64,000 nucleotides of DNA from positions 1-64,000 of the forward strand of contig NZ_JYON01000005.1 in NCBI RefSeq assembly GCF_000952155.1, given 5' to 3'. The position numbers and the translations under genes were made by a program. Of the stretch, positions 9,657-19,066 are shown piece after piece (position 1 is the first letter of the stretch; each line of letters begins with the position of its first letter). This DNA comes from Aliterella atlantica CENA595 (GTDB taxonomy: Bacteria > Cyanobacteriota > Cyanobacteriia > Cyanobacteriales > Chroococcidiopsidaceae). A model generated the notes under the pieces. That model saw nothing but the letters and a program-made list of their open reading frames with translations, was not told the origin of the DNA and searched no databases.

Positions 9657-10163
9657 CTAAAACTGACCTGTTTTAACTTGATTGAGTAAGGCGAGCGCTG
9701 ATTCTGGTGTTAGCAGATGCTGTAGCTCAATGTAAATCCGTTTATGTGCTTTATTTTTGGTAGGTGAACCACTAGGATAATACCAGTAGCATCTTCCTCC
9801 TATTATGACTCTAGTTTCTGTACATTCCAACCACTGCTCTCGATCTTGAGGTAAAGCTAAGAGGATTAAGATGCATGGTATAGCACCATTTCTTTACATC
9901 TCAATTAGGTCGTTGTATGTTTTCACTTCCAAGTCATAAACAATTTTATCTTTATTTTGCTGCCACCGAGTTGAAGCCTTAAGTTGAAAGTGCAATGAAA
10001 AGCCCGACTGGCAATATCTGCCATTGATGACGCTAACCTCATTAAAAGTGCCATCAACTCCATAATCAAACTCTGCTCTCGATATAATTAAGCCAGACTT
10101 TGCTGCAATTGCTTGGACACAAGCACGGCTCAATCCTTCTTCAATGTGCTGTTCTGTTATCAC
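9657..10163 (-). pseudogene. DUF4365 gene interrupted by one in-frame stop
   Basis: The first 89 codons give MITEQHIEEGLSRACVQAIA, then EFDYGVDGTF and FSLHFQLKAS, typical of the start of DUF4365 proteins. A TAA at 9894-9896 stops translation after YNDLIEM. In the same frame the family sequence continues (RNGAIPCILILLALPQ, GGRCYWYYPSG, IELQHLLTPESALALLNQ) to a TAG at 9657-9659. The full frame would be 168 residues, about the family length. The GVDG...QLK pattern resembles PD-(D/E)XK nuclease-like folds; this is inference. It is most likely a recent nonsense mutation, since no other damage is seen; a sequencing error is possible. The start codon is GTG. Confidence 0.75.
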
Positions 10164-10389
10164 TATCGCTCGAATTTAGCTCCATTAGTTTTATTAGATT
10201 GGAGCATCACAAGTATAGAGCGATCGTGGTGTATCGTGGCATCGCAAATAAGTTGTTACTAATACGATACGCAACTGCTGATAAGGAGTTTAGAGACTGC
10301 TATATAGTGCCTAGTATTTGTTACAACCGATCGCTACATACTAATAGAGTAGAATTGTCCTTCATCGGCATTTACTAACCTATCACCCT

Positions 10390-11901
10390 ATGCTTTGCGA
10401 CTACTTGGTACAAATTCTGACTGCCCGCGTGTATGATGTTGCCCAAGAAACGCCCTTAGAATATGCGCCGAATCTATCGACGCGATTAAATAATAAGCTT
10501 TTACTCAAACGCGAGGATATGCAGTCAGTATTTTCCTTTAAGTTGCGGGGTGCTTATAACAAAATGGCGAGTTTGCCACCAGATAAACTAGCACAAGGTG
10601 CGATCGCCGCCTCCGCCGGAAACCATGCCCAAGGAGTCGCTTTAGCTGCCCGTCAGCTAGGAACTAAGGCAATTATCGTGATGCCGATAACTACACCTCA
10701 AGTCAAGGTAGATGCCGTCAAAGCGCGGGGTGGCATAGTGGTATTGCATGGCGATACTTATGATGATGCCTATACTTATGCCCGTCAGTTAGAAGCGGAA
10801 AAAGGGTTAACTTTCATCCATCCCTTCGACGATCCTGAAGTAATTGCTGGGCAAGGAACGATTGGCATGGAAATTTTGCGCCAGTACCAGCAACCAATCC
10901 ATGCTATCTTCGTGGCGATTGGCGGTGGTGGGTTAATTTCTGGCATTGCGGCGTATGTAAAAAGGTTGCGCCCCGAAATCAAGATTATTGGCGTTGAACC
11001 TGTAGATTCTGACGCGATGAATCAATCGCTTAAAGCAGGCAAACGAGTAAGATTGCCTCAAGTTGGCTTATTTGCGGATGGGGTTGCAGTGCGGGAAGTA
11101 GGCGAAGAAACATTCCGCTTGTGCCAGCAATATGTAGATGAAATTATTTTGGTGAACACAGATGCTACTTGTGCGGCGATCAAAGACGTATTTGAAGATA
11201 CCAGGTCAATATTAGAGCCAGCGGGGGCATTAGCGATCGCTGGGGCAAAAGCCTACGTAGAAAGAGAGCAAATTCAAAATCAAACTTTAATTGCCGTTGC
11301 TTGCGGTGCAAATATGAACTTCGATCGCCTGCGCTTTGTCGCCGAACGGGCGGAACTTGGCGAACGCCGCGAAGCTATCTTTGCCGTAGCGATTCCCGAA
11401 GCGCGGGGAAGTCTGCGTAAGTTTTGCGAATGTATAGGTAGGCGCAACTTAACTGAATTTAGCTATCGCATTGCTGACGAAAAAGAGGCTCATATTTTTG
11501 TCGGCTTACAAATTCAAAACCGCGCCGATGCTGCTTTTATGGTGGAAAACTTCGAGGCACATGGGTTTAAGACTATCGATCTTACCGACGACGAATTAAC
11601 AAAACTGCATCTGCGGCACATGGTAGGCGGGCGATCGCCTTTAGCCAACAACGAACTACTATATCGCTTTGAGTTTCCCGAACGTCCTGGCGCACTGATG
11701 AAATTTGTCGGTTCCATGAGTCCCGACTGGAATATTAGCTTATTTCACTACCGCAATAACGGCGCAGACTACGGGCGCATAGTAGTAGGAATGCAAGTTC
11801 CCCCCAATGAGATGGAACAGTGGCAAGCATTTCTCGATACCTTGGGCTACCAGTATTGGGATGAAAATAAAAACACAGCCTACAAGCTATTTTTGGGTTA
11901 G
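10390..11901 (+). CDS. ilvA: biosynthetic threonine ammonia-lyase (threonine deaminase)
   Basis: This PLP enzyme converts L-threonine to 2-oxobutanoate and ammonia, the first step of isoleucine synthesis. The PLP lysine is K51 in SFKLRGAYNKM. A glycine-rich phosphate loop (AIGGGGLISGIA) lies further on. Residues from about 325 form two ACT-like regulatory domains, the second with YRFEFPERPGALMKFV, so feedback inhibition by isoleucine is expected. The 503-residue length is that of the two-ACT-domain form. The stop lies 4 bases from the stop of the convergent RlaP-type gene, and no terminator hairpin is obvious between them. The 226 bases upstream hold no recognised gene. Confidence 0.95.
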   Translation: MLCDYLVQILTARVYDVAQETPLEYAPNLSTRLNNKLLLKREDMQSVFSFKLRGAYNKMASLPPDKLAQGAIAASAGNHAQGVALAARQLGTKAIIVMPITTPQVKVDAVKARGGIVVLHGDTYDDAYTYARQLEAEKGLTFIHPFDDPEVIAGQGTIGMEILRQYQQPIHAIFVAIGGGGLISGIAAYVKRLRPEIKIIGVEPVDSDAMNQSLKAGKRVRLPQVGLFADGVAVREVGEETFRLCQQYVDEIILVNTDATCAAIKDVFEDTRSILEPAGALAIAGAKAYVEREQIQNQTLIAVACGANMNFDRLRFVAERAELGERREAIFAVAIPEARGSLRKFCECIGRRNLTEFSYRIADEKEAHIFVGLQIQNRADAAFMVENFEAHGFKTIDLTDDELTKLHLRHMVGGRSPLANNELLYRFEFPERPGALMKFVGSMSPDWNISLFHYRNNGADYGRIVVGMQVPPNEMEQWQAFLDTLGYQYWDENKNTAYKLFLG

Positions 11902-11905
11902 AAAT

Positions 11906-12994
11906 TTACCAGCCTTGCATTTCCACCAATTCTATACATAGCTGATTGATGCGATCGAGATTGGGGGCTAGGGGTAAAGGCGATCGCTCATATACTACAT
12001 CCATTTGCGCCACCAGATCGTCAGCCATTTTCATCACTTGTTCGTAAGTATAATCGCCCCGCAAAATAGCCTTTAAGTCATCCACATCACCCGCTGCTTG
12101 GCGATTAACAACTACCTTTCCTTGCGCTAATATTTCCAATCCACTCCGCAGCAATCTAATACAATGCATTCCATGTTTGAGATCGAAACCTGACTTCTTT
12201 TCCATTTCTGCCCTAACAGGATTGCGATTTTGCTGCCAAGACAAATAAGCTTTCCATTCGCGCAATGCTACTTGATACTTCTGGCTTTTTTGCAGTAACC
12301 GAATAAAATCAGACCTACTATTGGTCAAGCTTTGGGTATAATTCAATGTTTTATCAGGCAAAGGATGTTGTTTTAAAAGACCCTTAAAATCAATATCAGC
12401 AGTCAATAATTGATAGAGTTGTTCGGCTGCTTCTAAAAACTCAATCCGCCCTCTAACTAAATTATATAAATATTCCAAAAAAGCATTAACTTCGTCTTTC
12501 GTCAATACCTTTTCATCTTCTATGCCAAACTCTTGCGGCAGTGGCTTACTCTGAGGAGGATTGAGCAACCACTTACGATGAGTTTCCATCTTTCTAATTT
12601 GAGCAAAAGCATAACCAGAATAAGTATGCTTCACCTTCTTACTCAAAAATATTTGTCTATGCTCGATTAAATATTCTCCCACCTCTGTAATAAAAGGATA
12701 ATTATCTAACCACAGCAATTCCAACACATTAGGATTAGCCGCAGACAGTAATTGAACTACTTTTTTTAGCTCGTATATAACTGTATCTTTATTACCACTT
12801 ATAAAAGGAAATATCCCTTCCTCATCCCAACCACTATCTTTTTGTTCAATAGCATCAAATCCCAAATAATACTCTTTTGGCGCAATAAACACACCGCGAT
12901 AGTCATAATCTGACTTAGGATGATTCAACCCATAAGCATGACTACCAGCTAACCCAACAAAAATAGTTCTTTCTTCAACCTCTTTTCTTTTCAT
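11906..12994 (-). CDS. RlaP-type nucleotidyltransferase (DNA polymerase beta superfamily)
   Basis: The N-terminal motif GSHAYGLNHPKSDYDYRGV has the GS...D-x-D pattern of minimal nucleotidyltransferases, and the rest (FDAIEQKDSG, ELLWL, AFAQIRKMETHRKW) fits the RlaP/YcgL family of about 360 residues. The family name comes from genomic association with RNA-repair ligases in bacteria; substrate and reaction have not been settled, as far as I know. No RNA ligase is visible nearby. A pentapeptide-repeat gene ends 26 bases upstream on the same strand and could share its transcript. It converges with ilvA. Confidence 0.8.
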   Translation of the reverse strand: MKRKEVEERTIFVGLAGSHAYGLNHPKSDYDYRGVFIAPKEYYLGFDAIEQKDSGWDEEGIFPFISGNKDTVIYELKKVVQLLSAANPNVLELLWLDNYPFITEVGEYLIEHRQIFLSKKVKHTYSGYAFAQIRKMETHRKWLLNPPQSKPLPQEFGIEDEKVLTKDEVNAFLEYLYNLVRGRIEFLEAAEQLYQLLTADIDFKGLLKQHPLPDKTLNYTQSLTNSRSDFIRLLQKSQKYQVALREWKAYLSWQQNRNPVRAEMEKKSGFDLKHGMHCIRLLRSGLEILAQGKVVVNRQAAGDVDDLKAILRGDYTYEQVMKMADDLVAQMDVVYERSPLPLAPNLDRINQLCIELVEMQGW

Positions 12995-13020
12995 TTTCTG
13001 CGCTGCTTTTAGCTAACTCA

Positions 13021-13569
13021 TTAGAATGGAATAGGATTGTCGGGGTCGGGACGAGTAGGAAGGGGACAATGAATTCCAGAATGGAAGACTCCATCTCGAT
13101 CCAAAGTATCTCTGTAAAGAATCCCAAAACCAGGATGCCCATAGGGTTCAGGTCCGAGATGATACTTTCCCAAACTCTCTCTTGTTTCACTGAGATCGCA
13201 TCGCTCAAAGATAAATTCATCATGATAAGCTCCAATAGTGTGACTGGATCTCCAGTCGCAATCAACAGAAGATCCTCTGAAATAGCAGGCTTCCATGACA
13301 GCATATTGCAAATTACACCTGCTCATTTCTGGTATACGGCAAAACCACCATTCACTACAGGAAAAGTTGCAGTTAATAAAGCCGTAGCTAACAATACGGT
13401 TATCTATCCAAACGGATTCAAAGGTAACACTGTTGAAAATAGCTCCAGTAAAATCAACTCCTTCTAATTCAACCCCATCCAAACTAATGTATTGCAAAAT
13501 AACACCTTGAAAATCCCTCTTCCCAGCCTGATATCGAGCTAACAACTCCTCTCTAGTCATATCTTGCAT
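13021..13569 (-). CDS. pentapeptide-repeat-like protein
   Basis: The first residues after the start (MTREELLARYQAGKRDFQGV) match the leader found on many cyanobacterial pentapeptide proteins. They are followed by degenerate A(D/N)LXX-type units: LDGVELEGVDFTGAIFNSV, then CNFSCSEWWFCRI, CNLQYAVMEACYF and FIFERCDLSE. A right-handed beta-helix is expected for this part. The C-terminal 50 residues are Pro/Gly-rich and not repeat-like. The ATG at 13569 is preferred to a TTG at 13584 because GAGAGG lies 7 bases before it. Function unknown. A similar leader fragment survives at 26201. Confidence 0.7.
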   Translation of the reverse strand: MQDMTREELLARYQAGKRDFQGVILQYISLDGVELEGVDFTGAIFNSVTFESVWIDNRIVSYGFINCNFSCSEWWFCRIPEMSRCNLQYAVMEACYFRGSSVDCDWRSSHTIGAYHDEFIFERCDLSETRESLGKYHLGPEPYGHPGFGILYRDTLDRDGVFHSGIHCPLPTRPDPDNPIPF

Positions 13570-13770
13570 CCCAACACCTCTCAATCCAATAGGAAAGCGA
13601 TCGCATCCAATATTGGTGTTAAATCAACCAATTGCCATCATAAACTTCCCTAGCGTGAAAAGCCGTAACAATATCTCGTAGCGTTAGGTATTTTATATTA
13701 GTAAAATATGCGATCGCACGTCTCAAGTTATCTTAAACAATATCGCTTGCTGTATGGAAAGGCGATAGCA

Positions 13771-14622
13771 TTACCCCAACCAAGTTTCTAAATCTGCAAC
13801 ACTTGTAAAATCCAATAAAGCCTCACCCAAACTCTCTAGTTGCTCAAGACTTAAAGCACTCACTTTTGTAGTCATCTCTGATGATAAAGTACCTAACTTG
13901 CGAGTCAGCAATTTGAGGACTAATGCTCTCCCTTCAACGGTGCGACCTTGGATTAAACCCTGTTGCATTCCCTGTTCCAGTCCTTCCGCTCGACCTTCGC
14001 GTAAAATAGATTGATACATAGTAGATTCGCGCATCACTGGACTCCTCATCAATTGTCGAATCGTCTGCTCATCTAATTCTAACCCCGCTAAGATACTTGT
14101 CGCTGCTACTAAATTACTCTGTTCTCTGGGGTTAGCGATTTGCTCTAACTCGTTCACTACCTGGGTTAACACGCTTTCTTTATTTGCTGCACTACTCAAT
14201 ACTGCTAATGGTAATAATCCTGGCGTACTCAGAAATATCTCTACTGGTTCCTCCCATAAGCGAATGACGCGAAACTGGTGCGTCATTACAGGAGTTACAT
14301 ATCGTTCTTGTCTAACTAAGTTTGAACTTGTCCTTTTTAGGTAAATAACTACTTGTTGGATAGTCTGTGCGGGAAACTTGCGTTTCAAGCGCAAATAATA
14401 ATCCGCCATCCGAAACGGCATTGTTTCATCGCCAACTGTTTGAAACTCCGTATGCAGGATAACTGCACTCGATTGCAGTAACATAACTGAATCTGCACGA
14501 ATAGGCTCAACGTTGAGTTCGGTAGGATTAATTGTAGTTAAACTAATCGATTCACTTAATAACCACGCTGCAAAATCACTAGAATACTGTTCAATGAGAA
14601 ATTTGGAGATGTTATCTATCAC
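13771..14622 (-). CDS. Rpn-family (PD-(D/E)XK nuclease-like) protein with a DUF4351 tail
   Basis: The N-terminal part carries DFAAWLLSE, then ILHTEFQT and a MADYYLRLKRKF stretch, as in cyanobacterial Rpn/transposase-related nucleases; HTEFQ replaces the ExK-type motif. The C-terminal 60 residues (LVLKLLTRKLGTLSSEMTTK, SLEQLESLGEALLDF, DLETWLG) are a DUF4351 domain. Rpn proteins in E. coli are DNA endonucleases linked to RecA-independent recombination and defence; the cyanobacterial versions are numerous and untested. The start is GTG at 14622. A 186-base spacer separates it from the pentapeptide gene. Confidence 0.8.
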   Translation of the reverse strand: MIDNISKFLIEQYSSDFAAWLLSESISLTTINPTELNVEPIRADSVMLLQSSAVILHTEFQTVGDETMPFRMADYYLRLKRKFPAQTIQQVVIYLKRTSSNLVRQERYVTPVMTHQFRVIRLWEEPVEIFLSTPGLLPLAVLSSAANKESVLTQVVNELEQIANPREQSNLVAATSILAGLELDEQTIRQLMRSPVMRESTMYQSILREGRAEGLEQGMQQGLIQGRTVEGRALVLKLLTRKLGTLSSEMTTKVSALSLEQLESLGEALLDFTSVADLETWLG

Positions 14623-14677
14623 TAGCGGCGCATTGAGAGGAGAAGCATTAATACTGTACTTTATCTAACTATGTGCC

Positions 14678-15061
14678 TTAAAGCGATCGCATCACAGCTT
14701 GATGCACAATTAACCGATTACCATCGGGATCGTAAGCATATACTTCCCTGCCATGAGATGCTAGAATAATTTCCTCAGGCGGTGGGTAGCCTATATCAGT
14801 TAAATGTGCGATCGCTGCATCCAAATCCTGCACCTCAAAACACAAACTCATTCTACCTTTACCAATATTTTCAAACTCAGCTTGCGCCTGTAACTTTGGT
14901 TGAAAAATCCCTAGACGCAAACCAGATATTTGAAACTCAGCATAAACGCTGTGGATGTAAGGCTGAGGCTCTTGCTGCAATAAATTAGTATAAAATAATA
15001 CCAGTTTTTTTAAGTCATCAGTCGCTAAAGTTAAGAGTGAATTAGTACATTGGAAATGCAT
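14678..15061 (-). CDS. VOC-family protein (glyoxalase/bleomycin-resistance fold)
   Basis: The 127 residues show the two beta-alpha-beta-beta-beta halves of a vicinal oxygen chelate domain: TLATDDLKKLVLFYTNLL and, in the second half, CFEVQDLDAAIAHLTDIGY, GREVYAYDPDGNRLIVHQ. The PDGN ending is typical. Such proteins include glyoxalase I, dioxygenases and resistance proteins; metal ligands and substrate cannot be assigned from this sequence. It is transcribed away from the aldolase gene. About 235 bases upstream are shared promoter space. Confidence 0.75.
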   Translation of the reverse strand: MHFQCTNSLLTLATDDLKKLVLFYTNLLQQEPQPYIHSVYAEFQISGLRLGIFQPKLQAQAEFENIGKGRMSLCFEVQDLDAAIAHLTDIGYPPPEEIILASHGREVYAYDPDGNRLIVHQAVMRSL

Positions 15062-15210
15062 GTTAGTTATCGCAAAAATATCAAGCTCGCTCCTGCTTAA
15101 TTATGCACAACCTGTCTACAGATAGGTGTTTTTAAGTTAGCAAGAATACTAACTATTAAAACGATTAGTTATCAGCCCAAACAGATGGCAGATGAAGGGA
15201 TAACAGCCAG

Positions 15211-15245
15211 CAAGCTAGCATAGCTGTAATTGCCGTCAAGCTAGC
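15211..15245 (+). promoter_or_regulatory. direct repeat CAAGCTAGC upstream of the aldolase gene
   Basis: CAAGCTAGC occurs at 15211-15219 and again at 15237-15245, 26 bases apart and 51 bases before the aldolase start. Each copy contains the palindrome GCTAGC. Two equal copies in a promoter-sized space could be an operator, but chance or a repeat relic are equally open. Confidence 0.25.
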
Positions 15246-15296
15246 TTAAGACCAAAAATTAAAGACATAATTAAAGAAGCTTTGAGGAAAATCGCT

Positions 15297-16379
15297 ATGA
15301 CCGCTACTTTATCTGCACCTCAATCTATTGAGTCTTCATTAGGTCAAGAAGCAGAAGACTTACTGACATACAAAGCAAAAGTATCTAAAGAGATGCTACA
15401 TCTACCAGGACCAGACTTTGTAGATCGGATATTTACGATTAGCGATCGCTCTCCCCAAGTATTACGCAGCTTACAACAACTGTATTCGTTTGGACGATTA
15501 GCAAATACAGGTTACTTATCAATTTTGCCTGTAGATCAAGGCATCGAACATTCGGCGGGGGCTTCTTTTGCCCCAAATCCGATGTACTTTGACCCAGAAA
15601 ATATAGTAAGGTTAGCGATCGCATCTGGTTGTAATGCTGTAGCAACAACTTTAGGCGTTTTAGGCAGTGTTTCCCGCAAATACGCCCATAAAATCCCGTT
15701 TATTGCCAAAATCAACCACAACGAACTGCTAACATTCCCCAACCAATTCGATCAAGTCATGTTCGCTTCGGTAGAACAAGCTTGGAACTTAGGGGCTGTA
15801 GCTGTAGGCGCAACAATCTACTTCGGTTCGGAAAACTCAACGCGGCAAATTCAAGAAGTAAGCAAAGCCTTCGCCCGCGCCCACGAGTTGGGTATGGTAA
15901 CAATTTTGTGGTGCTACCTCCGCAACAACGCCTTCAAGCAAGATAAAGACTATCATTTAGCAGGCGATCTTACCGGACAAGCAAACCATTTAGGCGTAAC
16001 GATTGAAGCTGACATTATCAAACAAAAGTTGCCTGAATACGATCGCGGTTATGAAGCTGTAGAAAAGGCTACAGGTAAAAGTTACGGCAAAACCAACGAG
16101 CGCATTTATACTGACTTGACTAGCGACCACCCCATCGATTTGACACGCTACCAAGTGCTAAATTGCTATTCTGGACGGGCTGGCTTGATTAATTCTGGCG
16201 GCGCTTCGGGTAAAAATGACTTTGCTGAGGCAATTCGTACAGCAGTAATTAACAAACGCGCTGGCGGTACGGGCTTGATTTCTGGGCGGAAAACATTTCA
16301 GCGTCCTTTTGAAGAAGGCGTGAAGCTGTTTCATGCTATTCAAGATGTTTACCTTTCCCCAGATGTAACGATCGCTTAA
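15297..16379 (+). CDS. class I fructose-bisphosphate aldolase (DhnA/archaeal type)
   Basis: The enzyme interconverts fructose 1,6-bisphosphate with dihydroxyacetone phosphate and glyceraldehyde 3-phosphate in glycolysis and the Calvin cycle, using a Schiff-base lysine rather than a metal. Family segments are [45 protein letters not shown], and the phosphate-binding C-terminal loops [11 protein letters not shown] and [14 protein letters not shown]. The ATG at 15297 follows a GAGG at 15284 with good spacing; an in-frame TTG at 15282 overlaps that Shine-Dalgarno and is rejected. Length is 360 residues, normal for the family. The gene is usually called fda or fbaB; I leave the symbol open. Confidence 0.9.
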   Translation: MTATLSAPQSIESSLGQEAEDLLTYKAKVSKEMLHLPGPDFVDRIFTISDRSPQVLRSLQQLYSFGRLANTGYLSILPVDQGIEHSAGASFAPNPMYFDPENIVRLAIASGCNAVATTLGVLGSVSRKYAHKIPFIAKINHNELLTFPNQFDQVMFASVEQAWNLGAVAVGATIYFGSENSTRQIQEVSKAFARAHELGMVTILWCYLRNNAFKQDKDYHLAGDLTGQANHLGVTIEADIIKQKLPEYDRGYEAVEKATGKSYGKTNERIYTDLTSDHPIDLTRYQVLNCYSGRAGLINSGGASGKNDFAEAIRTAVINKRAGGTGLISGRKTFQRPFEEGVKLFHAIQDVYLSPDVTIA

Positions 16380-16385
16380 ATATAA

Positions 16386-16412
16386 CCTCGTCCCTCAAAA
16401 ACAGGGACGGGG
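16386..16412 (+). terminator. stem-loop between the aldolase and Rieske/FAD genes
   Basis: A 10-bp stem (one G-U pair in RNA) with a CAAAAAC loop lies 6 bases after the aldolase stop. No T-run follows, so it may slow decay of the aldolase mRNA or be a weak terminator rather than a classical one. The next gene starts 25 bases later. Confidence 0.5.
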
Positions 16413-16436
16413 AAATTAATAATATACATAGAACCT

Positions 16437-18032
16437 ATGAGTAATATTGAGGCACTTGTTGCCAACATCAATGACTTGCAAAATGGAGAAACCAAGCAAG
16501 TCTTAGTAGGCGAAACAGAAGTCTTACTAGCAAAAATAAACAACAAATTTTATGCAGTAGGGGCGCACTGCACGCACTACAAAGCCCCGTTAGCAGAAGG
16601 CGTAATTAATGGTGAATCTGTAATTTGTCCTTGGCACAATGCTTGTTTTAGCTTAGTAACAGGCGATCGCCAAGCACCTCCAGGCTTAGATGCTCTGCCT
16701 CGTTATCAGGTGCGTGTTGATGGCGATCGCATTATTGTTAGCGTACCAGCATCCGCCGCGCCAAAACGGACACCTGCAATGGCGCAATTTAACCTGGATG
16801 CTGACAGCCGCACCTTCGTTGTCTTAGGCGCAGGTGCAGCCGGAAGTGCGGCGGTAGAAAAGTTGCGGCAAGTAGGATTTCAAGGGCGAATAATTATGGT
16901 AACGCAAGAAGATAAATTGCCCTACGATCGCACTTGGTTGAGTAAAGACTACTTGACTGGCAAAGTATCTCCAGAGGAAATGCCGCTAAGAACAGAGGAA
17001 TTTTATCAAGATAAAGGGATTGAAGTCTTATTAAACAAACAAGTAGTAAGTGTAGATGCCGTTAATCGCGTTATTACATTTGCCGATGATTCGACGCTAG
17101 GTTATGACTCCTTACTGCTAGCAACTGGCGGGAAACCACGCCAGTTAGACGTTGAAGGGGCAAACTTAGAAAATGTCTTTACGCTGCGGAGTTTTCAAGA
17201 TATCGAGCAAATCTTAGCTGCGGCAAAACAAGCTACTCGTGTCGTCGTCATCGGTTCTAGCTTTATTGGCATGGAAACTGCTGCTGGATTAACTCAACAT
17301 GGCTTGCAAGTTACAGTAGTTTCGCCTAGTGGCTTACCTTTTGAAAAGATCCTTGGTAAAGAAATCGGGCAGTTATTTCAAACTATCCACGAAGAACAAG
17401 GCGTTACTTTTAGGCTAAAAACTAAAGTTACTAAACTAGAGGGTAATGGTAAAGTAGAAGCTGTAATTTTGGATGATGGCGATCGCTTGAGCGCAGATTT
17501 CGTTGTTGTTGGTATTGGCGTACAACCTGCAACTGAGTATATACAGGGCATTGAGCTAAATGAAAAAGATAAAAGCGTAATTGTAGACAAACACCTCTGC
17601 GCGGCAGATGGATTATATGCAGCCGGAGATATTGCTCGTTTTCCCGATTGGCGCACAGATAGCGCAATTCGTGTCGAACATTGGCGCATAGCAGCACAAC
17701 ACGGAGAGATTGCAGCAGCTAATATGGCTGGGCAAAAAGTAGAATTTACTGGCGTACCTGTATTTTGGACAGCACAATTTGAGTTTCCCCTGCGTTATGT
17801 TGGACATACAGAGGAGTGGGACGAAATTATCTTTGATGGTGAGTTGGAGAAGCGGGAATTTATTGCTTTTTATATCAAAGGCGATCGCGTTTTAGCTGCC
17901 GCTGCTAGTCAAAGAGATACAGAGATGGCAGCAATATCTGAATTAATGCGATTAGATAAAATGCCAACTGCGGAACAATTGCGTGCAGGCTCCGTTGATA
18001 CGATCGAGCAACTTAAGCAGGTGCAAACTTAG
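16437..18032 (+). CDS. Rieske-domain FAD/NAD(P)-dependent oxidoreductase (AIF-like)
   Basis: Residues 1-105 form a Rieske [2Fe-2S] domain with C45-T-H47 and C64-P-W-H67, like those of biphenyl-dioxygenase-type ferredoxins. The remainder is a two-dinucleotide-fold flavoprotein: an FAD motif VVLGAGAAGSAAVEKLR, an NAD motif VVVIGSSFIGMETAAGL, and the second FAD motif GLYAAGDIARFP. Fusions of this kind resemble eukaryotic AIFM3 and probably transfer electrons from NAD(P)H to an unknown acceptor. The stop TAG is followed at once by the GTG start of the acyltransferase gene, so the two are coupled. Substrate unknown. Confidence 0.88.
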   Translation: MSNIEALVANINDLQNGETKQVLVGETEVLLAKINNKFYAVGAHCTHYKAPLAEGVINGESVICPWHNACFSLVTGDRQAPPGLDALPRYQVRVDGDRIIVSVPASAAPKRTPAMAQFNLDADSRTFVVLGAGAAGSAAVEKLRQVGFQGRIIMVTQEDKLPYDRTWLSKDYLTGKVSPEEMPLRTEEFYQDKGIEVLLNKQVVSVDAVNRVITFADDSTLGYDSLLLATGGKPRQLDVEGANLENVFTLRSFQDIEQILAAAKQATRVVVIGSSFIGMETAAGLTQHGLQVTVVSPSGLPFEKILGKEIGQLFQTIHEEQGVTFRLKTKVTKLEGNGKVEAVILDDGDRLSADFVVVGIGVQPATEYIQGIELNEKDKSVIVDKHLCAADGLYAAGDIARFPDWRTDSAIRVEHWRIAAQHGEIAAANMAGQKVEFTGVPVFWTAQFEFPLRYVGHTEEWDEIIFDGELEKREFIAFYIKGDRVLAAAASQRDTEMAAISELMRLDKMPTAEQLRAGSVDTIEQLKQVQT

Positions 18033-19004
18033 GTGTATCAATTTACTTGGTTTGATTGGTTTTGTCTTTGGTATCCTCCAGGCTGGCTAATTTTATTCAA
18101 TCGCCATTGGCAACGCTACCATAGCGATCCTGATGGCTGGAATTGGCTGGAATACCTACTATTTCTCATTCCTGGAGGATTTTATCTAGCATTATTTATG
18201 CGCTGGCTGCGTTTGGGGTGTCGTTTACCTCGCAGCCAAGGAGAACAATTCGATCCCAATTATCAGCAGCTATTCAAGGATGAAATTATTGCACCGATTG
18301 TCAAATACTATTTTCGCGCCGAACTGCACCAAGTTGAGAATTTACCCGCATCGGGACCTTTGATTGTGGCGATGAACCATGCGGGAATGTGTTTTCCTTG
18401 GGATTTTTTGAATTTGGGATATCTTTTAAGCGAGCAGCGCGGTTGGTTAGTGCAACCATTAGCAGACGTTTCTTTGTTTGAACATCCTTGGTTAATTTGG
18501 TGGCTGCCGCCTGGTTGGGCAAAAATATTAGGTGGTGTACGCGCTGAATGGGATGAGTTTAAAGAGGCAATTTCTAATCAGACTATTTTACTATACGCTC
18601 CAGAAGGTTTAAGAGGTCCGAGTAAAGGGTGGGCAAAGCGCTATCAATTGCAGACATTTAATCTGAGTTTTATTCGTCTTAGCGATCGCTCATCTATCCC
18701 CATTTTGCCTGTTATCTGCATGGGCAACGAGTATCTGCATACATGGACGTTTAATATTAAAAAACTCGCTAGGCGATTGCAATTACCGTTTTCACCAATA
18801 TCGCCATTGATGTTTGCATTCGTGCTGTTCCCTTCAATGGGAGTGTGGGCAGCTAGAAGTAAGTTGCATTATTACATTCAACCTGTGTATCAAACTGCAC
18901 CTATAACAGAAAATTCTCCAAAACAAGAGCGATCGCAATCTTACAAGCAAGCCCAAGAATTGCGAGATAAAATGCAAGACATAATTACTCAATTAAGTCG
19001 CTAG
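18033..19004 (+). CDS. lysophospholipid acyltransferase family protein (PlsC-like)
   Basis: The 323-residue protein starts at GTG immediately after the preceding stop. Two hydrophobic segments lie in the first 65 residues (QFTWFDWFCLWYPPGWLILF; YLLFLIPGGFYLALFM). The acyltransferase core has MNHAGMCFPWD (the H...D catalytic pair with wider spacing than the classic HX4D) and LLYAPEGLRGPSKGW in place of the FPEGTR block. It probably acylates a lysolipid or diacylglycerol-like acceptor at the membrane. The tail (YKQAQELRDKMQDII) is repeated as a decayed fragment about 1 kb downstream. Confidence 0.75.
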   Translation: MYQFTWFDWFCLWYPPGWLILFNRHWQRYHSDPDGWNWLEYLLFLIPGGFYLALFMRWLRLGCRLPRSQGEQFDPNYQQLFKDEIIAPIVKYYFRAELHQVENLPASGPLIVAMNHAGMCFPWDFLNLGYLLSEQRGWLVQPLADVSLFEHPWLIWWLPPGWAKILGGVRAEWDEFKEAISNQTILLYAPEGLRGPSKGWAKRYQLQTFNLSFIRLSDRSSIPILPVICMGNEYLHTWTFNIKKLARRLQLPFSPISPLMFAFVLFPSMGVWAARSKLHYYIQPVYQTAPITENSPKQERSQSYKQAQELRDKMQDIITQLSR

Positions 19005-19066
19005 ATATCCTATACTTTTCCCTAAAAAACAAAAGTGGATTAAAACAACAAGTATGATTGGATACT

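Noticed and set aside
10100-10378. Plus-strand open frame of 92 codons upstream of ilvA
   Set aside because: It overlaps the DUF4365 pseudogene on the other strand, has no recognisable motif and no ribosome binding site.
15108-15131. ACCTGTC...GATAGGT hairpin followed by T-run as a terminator
   Set aside because: No plus-strand gene ends upstream of it, and the stem has a mismatch; it may be a chance palindrome in the shared promoter region.
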